28,003 nucleotides of DNA from an uncultured Lachnospiraceae bacterium. GTDB lineage: Bacteria > Bacillota > Clostridia > Lachnospirales > Lachnospiraceae. The stretch covers positions 1 to 28,003 of the forward strand of contig CAJUEY010000037.1 of assembly GCA_910585825.1 (NCBI GenBank). Reading direction: 5' to 3'. The notes under the pieces were generated by a model that saw nothing but the letters and a program-made list of their open reading frames with translations, was not told where the DNA came from and searched no databases. Position 1 is the first letter of the stretch. Every line of letters starts with the position of its first letter. Positions 23,921-28,003 of this stretch are shown here, piece after piece. A program made the position numbers and the translations under genes.

Positions 23921-25099
23921 ATGGGATATTTCGATGATTCAATTCGATGGCAACAACAAATAGCAGATCAAATGTCCGGACTGAAAATGTCAGGGGTGTT
24001 GGATTTAGTTCAAAATACTGCATTTATGGATAATTATAAATCCATCATTTCTGCAACACAGGGAATACGAGACACGTTGGAACCTTTAAGGCATCAATTT
24101 GACTACATGAAGAATCTTAATTTGCTATTGCCAAGTATTGAACCGCCATTAACAAGTAATATCAAGTTGAATGCCAACATATTGTCTGATTCGATGCTGG
24201 GGAGTTATGAAATGCTTGCGGGAACTGCACAAAGCATAGCAAAAGTTGCAAACATAACAGCACCGTGGATAGAGGAAATGAAGAACATATCTGAAAATCT
24301 GCCGGATATGTCTTTGCTTGAAAAGTTAATGAGAGATGTGGTGACACCAACAATACCGGCAATGTCAGCTTTGGAGAATTTGAATCGTATATTGCCCAAA
24401 TTTCCAATGTCAGGATTAGATGGCGCTCTAAGGACATGGGATGATATTCCAGAAGAATTAGAAGAGGATATTCAAGAAATTATTGCCGGAGATTTCTCTG
24501 ATACAGATGTTGAAAATTACTCTAAAAGGTGGGCAGAAAAGGGAATAAGGGCATTAAAAACAATTGTAATTACGCTGTTGATAAATCTTTTCTGGGGATA
24601 TATAGGGCATCGTGCAGAACCATTATACAAGGTAATTGATCAAATTCCTACATTCTTTGAAAGAGCATTAGAATCAAAGCAGACCGAAAACATTCCATCA
24701 GGGACAGAAATAACAGTATGGAGTGATGAAACACAGGATTTCGTAGAAGTCAGCTATAAAATAAATGATGAAATTCAGCAGTGTTATATCCAAAGAGAGG
24801 TGTTGAATGAGAATACACATAAAATTTCTGATGGTATGCAGATTGAAGAGATTGTTTTTGTTAATTGGTGTGTGGAAGTCATGGCAAAAAATTGGGATGT
24901 AGAGGAAGCGGTTGCTTATGACAGAATATACCAGGATACAGAGACATTAGAAAAATTTATATTACCCAATTATGAGGCGCTAAGCACTATGGAGGAGGAA
25001 GATGTATTCAAAGAGATAGAGGGATTTTATCAAGAACAGATGAATTTATTAAAAATAAAACGACAAAAAGATACTGAAAAAAATGAGAAAAATGATTAA
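23921..25099 (+). CDS. One-pass membrane protein with DUF3791-like C-terminus
   Basis: 392 residues, intact, low in G+C compared with neighbours. Residues 1-185 are amphipathic helices rich in Met, Leu and Ser with a repeated feel (LKMSGVLDLV, MSLLEKLM, MSALENLNRILPKFPMSGL), then an acidic stretch (EELEEDIQEI). One membrane span lies at about 212-228 (KTIVITLLINLFWGYIG). It is followed by a small SH3-like beta domain (GTEITVWSDETQDFVEVSYKI, about 261-298) and a helical DUF3791-like tail (about 309-371, VFVNWCVEVMAKNWDVEEAVAYDRIY...). DUF3791 proteins often accompany DUF3990 toxins, but no DUF3990 gene is seen here. The peptide-deformylase-like gene follows 11 bases after the stop. Function unknown; a membrane effector or sensor is one possibility. 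Confidence 0.7.
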   Translation: MGYFDDSIRWQQQIADQMSGLKMSGVLDLVQNTAFMDNYKSIISATQGIRDTLEPLRHQFDYMKNLNLLLPSIEPPLTSNIKLNANILSDSMLGSYEMLAGTAQSIAKVANITAPWIEEMKNISENLPDMSLLEKLMRDVVTPTIPAMSALENLNRILPKFPMSGLDGALRTWDDIPEELEEDIQEIIAGDFSDTDVENYSKRWAEKGIRALKTIVITLLINLFWGYIGHRAEPLYKVIDQIPTFFERALESKQTENIPSGTEITVWSDETQDFVEVSYKINDEIQQCYIQREVLNENTHKISDGMQIEEIVFVNWCVEVMAKNWDVEEAVAYDRIYQDTETLEKFILPNYEALSTMEEEDVFKEIEGFYQEQMNLLKIKRQKDTEKNEKND

Positions 25100-25110
25100 G
25101 GAGAAAAGAA

Positions 25111-25521
25111 GTGGTAAAACCAATTATAAAAGATATAATGTTTCTGGGCCAGAAGTCGGAACCAGCGACAGCGGATGACAGGCAGATTATTACAGACCTA
25201 CAGGACACCCTAAAGGCACACCGGGACAGATGTGTCGGCATGGCGGCAAATATGATTGGCTATAAGAAACGTATTATTATTGTCAGCATGGGTTTTGCAG
25301 ATTTGGTTATGCAAAACCCGGTTATTAAGGCAAAATCGGGGAAATATGAAACAGAGGAAAGCTGTCTTTCACTGACAGGCAGGAGAAAGACAGAACGGTA
25401 TCAGAATATCGAAGTGAAGTATTTTGATATTTCTTTCAAAAAACAGAAACAGAAATTTTCGGGATATGCAGCACAGATTATCCAACATGAAATGGATCAT
25501 TTGGAAGGAATTATAATCTAA
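25111..25521 (+). CDS. Peptide deformylase-like protein with altered motif I
   Basis: 136 residues of the peptide deformylase family, metalloenzymes that remove the N-formyl group from new proteins. The metal ligands are in place: Cys 85 in ESCLS, and His 126 / His 130 with catalytic Glu 127 in QHEMDHLEG. Motif I, normally GxGLAAxQ, reads VGMAANM (42-48), so the active-site Gln is replaced by Met, and ESCLS replaces EGCLS. It is shorter than housekeeping enzymes (about 150-170). GTG 25111 follows AAGGAGA by about 6 bases. The 11-base gap after the membrane protein suggests one operon. It could be an atypical, possibly inhibitor-insensitive, deformylase or act on another substrate. Confidence 0.8.
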   Translation: MVKPIIKDIMFLGQKSEPATADDRQIITDLQDTLKAHRDRCVGMAANMIGYKKRIIIVSMGFADLVMQNPVIKAKSGKYETEESCLSLTGRRKTERYQNIEVKYFDISFKKQKQKFSGYAAQIIQHEMDHLEGIII

Positions 25522-25643
25522 AGTTCGGCATCTAATTTCCAGAATTTATCAATACTAATATTGCGGTTCGTATTCCGGTGCTTAATCAATATACGTACCC
25601 CGTTCCATTGTTTATCCAGTGCATTGCCATTAGTATATCCTTA
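25518..25643 (-). pseudogene. 3' remnant of an unknown gene
   Basis: On the minus strand, 41 codons without a start read GYTNGNALDKQWNGVRILI...ISIDKFWKLDAEL to a TAG that overlaps the deformylase stop. The composition looks coding, but it lacks start and ribosome site. It may be the tail of a gene removed by deletion. Family not recognised. The rest of the gap to 25713 holds only the ribosome site of the next gene. Confidence 0.3.
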
Positions 25644-25713
25644 AAAACCATGATGTTATCATAATCCCATAGCGGTTTGATGGCTGGTTTGGTGTAAGAG
25701 GAGGATATTAGAA

Positions 25714-27677
25714 ATGAAACGTGTAAAGAGTGGCAGAAGATCCCGCATGTTTATGGGAAGGCTGTTTGCAGGCATGACAGCGGCGGTGTTTGTTTCATCT
25801 TTTGTCGTTCCGGGAAATGCGGGAAGCGTGTATGCAAAGGAATCGGAAACAGATGGTGCAGTATTCAAGGAACCCGAAGTCAGGAGCGTCAACCTTAACA
25901 TTGACGGGAAGATTGCCGGGCTTGAAAACCCGACTGTGCCGGAAAGCACAGAAGCGGAATGGTCCAACGGGACAGGCACATATATTTATTATGCGGGCAT
26001 AGGGAGGAGCAGGCTGCTTGATGCAGATGCAACAGATTTCAGCAGGGATGGGGAACACAGCCTGTTTGCGGTCAGTGATGGACAAGTAAACCGTGATATA
26101 TTCTGTATGGACAAGGAAACTGACAACGGGCAGAAATGTGCAAATGACTGGAAATACAGCGACATGTATCTGTATCTCAATGGAGAAACGGGGATAGAAA
26201 GTCCATACACTTATTACCCGGATCATATTGCAGGAAAGCTGTTTAGCAGGGCGCAGATGGCGGCCATTATCAACAATTATAATGAAAGCCATAAAGAATG
26301 GGAAGAAACATCCGGCGAACTGGGATATGCGAGGCTGGACGGGGAGAAACTGTTCCTGCTGGATGCGAGGGAAATTGAGCATGAAGGATATGGGTTCAGC
26401 CATACGCACGAAGGCTCTAAAAGCTAGTTTTTCCGCAATGGAGGGGCGTGCCTCCGTTCCCCCCCTCGCTTGCTGATGACATGAAAACAGGGATTATGCG
26501 GGCCAATGCGTCAGATAATTTGAAAAGTGACGTGACAACCTGGGATGTGCGGGACAATGCAGGAGTGGTTTACCCGGCATGCAACATCAGGATTGCTTCT
26601 GTTTTCTATACAGCTTATAAGGAAGATGATGTCCCGGCAGATACGAACCTTGAGGTGAAGGAACATTTCCGCAGGACAGAGGAAAAAGGGGACTGCAATG
26701 AATGGACGGTTTCTGTATTTGACGGCAATGAAGACTTCCGTGCAGAGCGCAATGGCTTTTTTGGGACGGTAAAGCCGGGAGAATATGTTTATATCCGGGT
26801 TACGGATAAAGGAAACGCAGGCGAAGGCGTCCAATATGACCGCATTTCTGCAATGCTGGTGGATGAATCCGGAACCGTTGCCGCTTACGGAAAGATAGGA
26901 AGCATAGAACAGTCGCTGTTCGTGACGCAGATTCCAACGGATCTAAAAAGTTGAAAATATACGCTCAAGATATTTGCTGAGGATATGCTGTATGAGAAGA
27001 AAATGGATGGGGACTCGAAAACTCCTGCCGGATCTGTCGTAAGCAATACGGCGGATATTGGAATTGAGGTTGACAGCAGGGATAAGACGGATGTCATGTT
27101 CCGGTCTGCTCCGGGACCGGTTGTTTATTCCGGTGAGCCGCTTGCAATTCCGGGAGAGGAAAGCCTGAATATTATGAACGCCCGCTATGAAGATATAGAA
27201 TTTAGCTGGTATAAGGACGGCGTGAATGGAGAAAAACGGATACAGGAAGCCCCGAAGGATGTGAGGACTTATTATCTGAAAGCGGACATATCTGAAACAG
27301 AAGAACGGCAGGCCTCCAGTGTGGTAAACGGTCCTTTTACGATTACGCCAAAGACAATTACTCCGTATATAGAAGGAAACATATCAAAAACCTATGACGG
27401 TTCTGATTCCATAGAAGGCGGGAACAGCACACTTTCCATCCGGCTGGATGGCGCCATAGAGAGTGACAAGGTATCCGCTGATGGTAAGATCAGATATGCG
27501 GATTCAGAAATCGGCACGAATAAATCCATCATTGCAGAAGATATAGAGATTATTGGAGAGGACAAGGACAATTATATCCTGTCTTCAACAACGGCTACCG
27601 CAGATATAGGAACTATAGGGAAGAAAGAATATCCCTTCAATATCCCCCCAGAGCGAGATGAGACCGCTGAAAAAGTA
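25714..27677 (+). pseudogene. Secreted surface protein with DUF6273-like and YDG domains, multiply broken
   Basis: It begins with a signal peptide (basic MKRVKSGRRSR, hydrophobic core, cleavage near VYA at about residue 41). A DUF6273-like region follows (YLYLNGETG, SGELGYARLDGEKLFLLDAREIEHEGYGF). TAG at 26425-26427 interrupts it, but reading on gives FFRNGGACLRSP, the family's expected next motif. A 7-C run at 26459-26465 then shifts the frame into ADDMKTGIMRANAS...GVVYPACNI. A TGA at 26952-26954 breaks it again in front of KYTLKIFAEDM in the same frame. The end is a YDG-type beta domain (SKTYDGSDSIEGGNS ... DNYILSSTTATADIG) cut by the IS-like element near 27678. AGGAGG lies about 10 bases before ATG 25714. 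Such proteins are adhesin-like wall components; this one is dead. Confidence 0.85.
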
Positions 27678-27732
27678 GATACCACCGCTTATATTTGGTA
27701 TAATGTAATTATCAAATACAGGCGGTGGTATC
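27678..27732 (+). promoter_or_regulatory. Hairpin enclosing the transposase -10 and ribosome site
   Basis: Arms at 27678-27697 (GATACCACCGCTTATATTTG) and 27713-27732 match at 18 of 20 positions. TATAAT at 27699-27704 lies in the loop, and the only ribosome-site-like sequence (GGCGGTGG) is in the right arm, ending just before ATG 27733. Read-through RNA would contain both arms and hide the ribosome site; RNA started inside would contain only the right arm. Confidence 0.65.
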
Positions 27733-28003
27733 ATGGTTGAGCAACAGCAGAAGTTAGTATTGAGTCCATATATGGACATATATGAATTAGTCATTCCCAA
27801 AGACAACCTGCTCCGGCAGATGAAAGAACTGGTGGATTTTGGGTTTATTTATGAAGAGCTTATTGATAAATACTGTCTTGATAATGGACGGAATGCAGTT
27901 CCGCCTGTCAGGATGTTCAAATACCTGCTCCTGAAATCTATTTATGACTTATCTGATATTGACGTTGTAGAACGTTCCAAATATGATATGTCCTTCAAAT
28001 ACT
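27733..28003 (+). CDS. IS1182-like transposase, N-terminal part
   Basis: The frame from ATG 27733 is open to the window edge (90 codons). It reads as the N-terminal DUF772-type domain of IS1182/IS5-related transposases: LVIPKDNLLRQMKELVDFGFIYEEL, then YCLDNGRNAVPPVRMFKYLLLKSIYDLSDIDVVERSKYD. The DDE catalytic domain would lie beyond the edge. Expected function is cut-and-paste movement of its own element. Completeness cannot be judged. Confidence 0.85.
   Translation, partial: MVEQQQKLVLSPYMDIYELVIPKDNLLRQMKELVDFGFIYEELIDKYCLDNGRNAVPPVRMFKYLLLKSIYDLSDIDVVERSKYDMSFKY

Larger units (their letters stand above)
27678..28003 (+). mobile_element. Left part of an IS1182-like insertion sequence
   Basis: The surface-protein frame loses its YDG character near 27650-27678, where a transposase unit begins and runs off the window. 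The exact left end cannot be fixed without the right end or the target duplication. The terminal 20-base inverted-repeat hairpin is described separately. Confidence 0.7.

Noticed and set aside
25795..26409. A 204-codon minus-strand ORF opposite the surface protein
   Set aside because: The plus strand has a signal peptide and DUF6273-like motifs; the minus frame has none and is a shadow.

Overview
The window looks like chromosome from a low-to-mid-G+C Firmicute, most likely a Lachnospiraceae-type gut clostridium. The support is indirect: strong AGGAGG-type ribosome sites, TTG and GTG starts, a Gram-positive (Bacillus-type) LexA box, and gene families typical of that group (YDG-domain surface protein, DUF4942 methyltransferase, Rpn nuclease, IS1182-like transposase). 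No rRNA, tRNA or CRISPR array was seen.

Bases 1-6700 are well-kept chromosomal genes, all on the plus strand: a CPA2-type cation/proton antiporter, an aldo/keto-reductase-like protein with a ferredoxin tail, the replication-repair ATPase RarA, and a small exported protein ahead of an OmpR-type regulator and its histidine kinase. Bases 6768-9983 hold a self-contained module: a winged-helix regulator, a short DUF1648-like membrane protein, and an ABC ATPase with its permease. Two promoters in this module carry almost the same 14-base palindrome in the same position over the -10 box, so the regulator very probably controls both its own gene and the transporter.

From about 10.1 kb to the right edge the DNA is a worn mobile or accessory region. 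It holds an integrase cut before its catalytic His/Arg/Tyr, a both-ends-truncated uvrB fragment with a relict SOS promoter, a frameshifted Rpn nuclease, a frameshifted and truncated NAD-dependent DNA ligase, a frameshifted DUF4942 methyltransferase, an ORF broken by an amber codon, and a surface protein broken at least three times and then cut by an IS1182-like element that runs off the edge. Most frameshifts fall in homopolymer runs, so sequencing error must be excluded; clean nonsense codons, truncations, and the intact flanking genes favour real decay.

Several units inside this graveyard still look functional: a ParM/ParR-type segregation pair followed by two 19-bp repeats that could be its centromere, a ParE/Phd-type toxin-antitoxin pair with a clear operator, a PD-(D/E)XK-like nuclease overlapping an unknown partner, a ClpX-type zinc-finger protein, and a 392-residue one-pass membrane protein with a DUF3791-like tail next to a peptide-deformylase-like protein with an altered active site. 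The last group is the best candidate for an undescribed system, possibly defence or toxin related, but no function can be proven from sequence alone.
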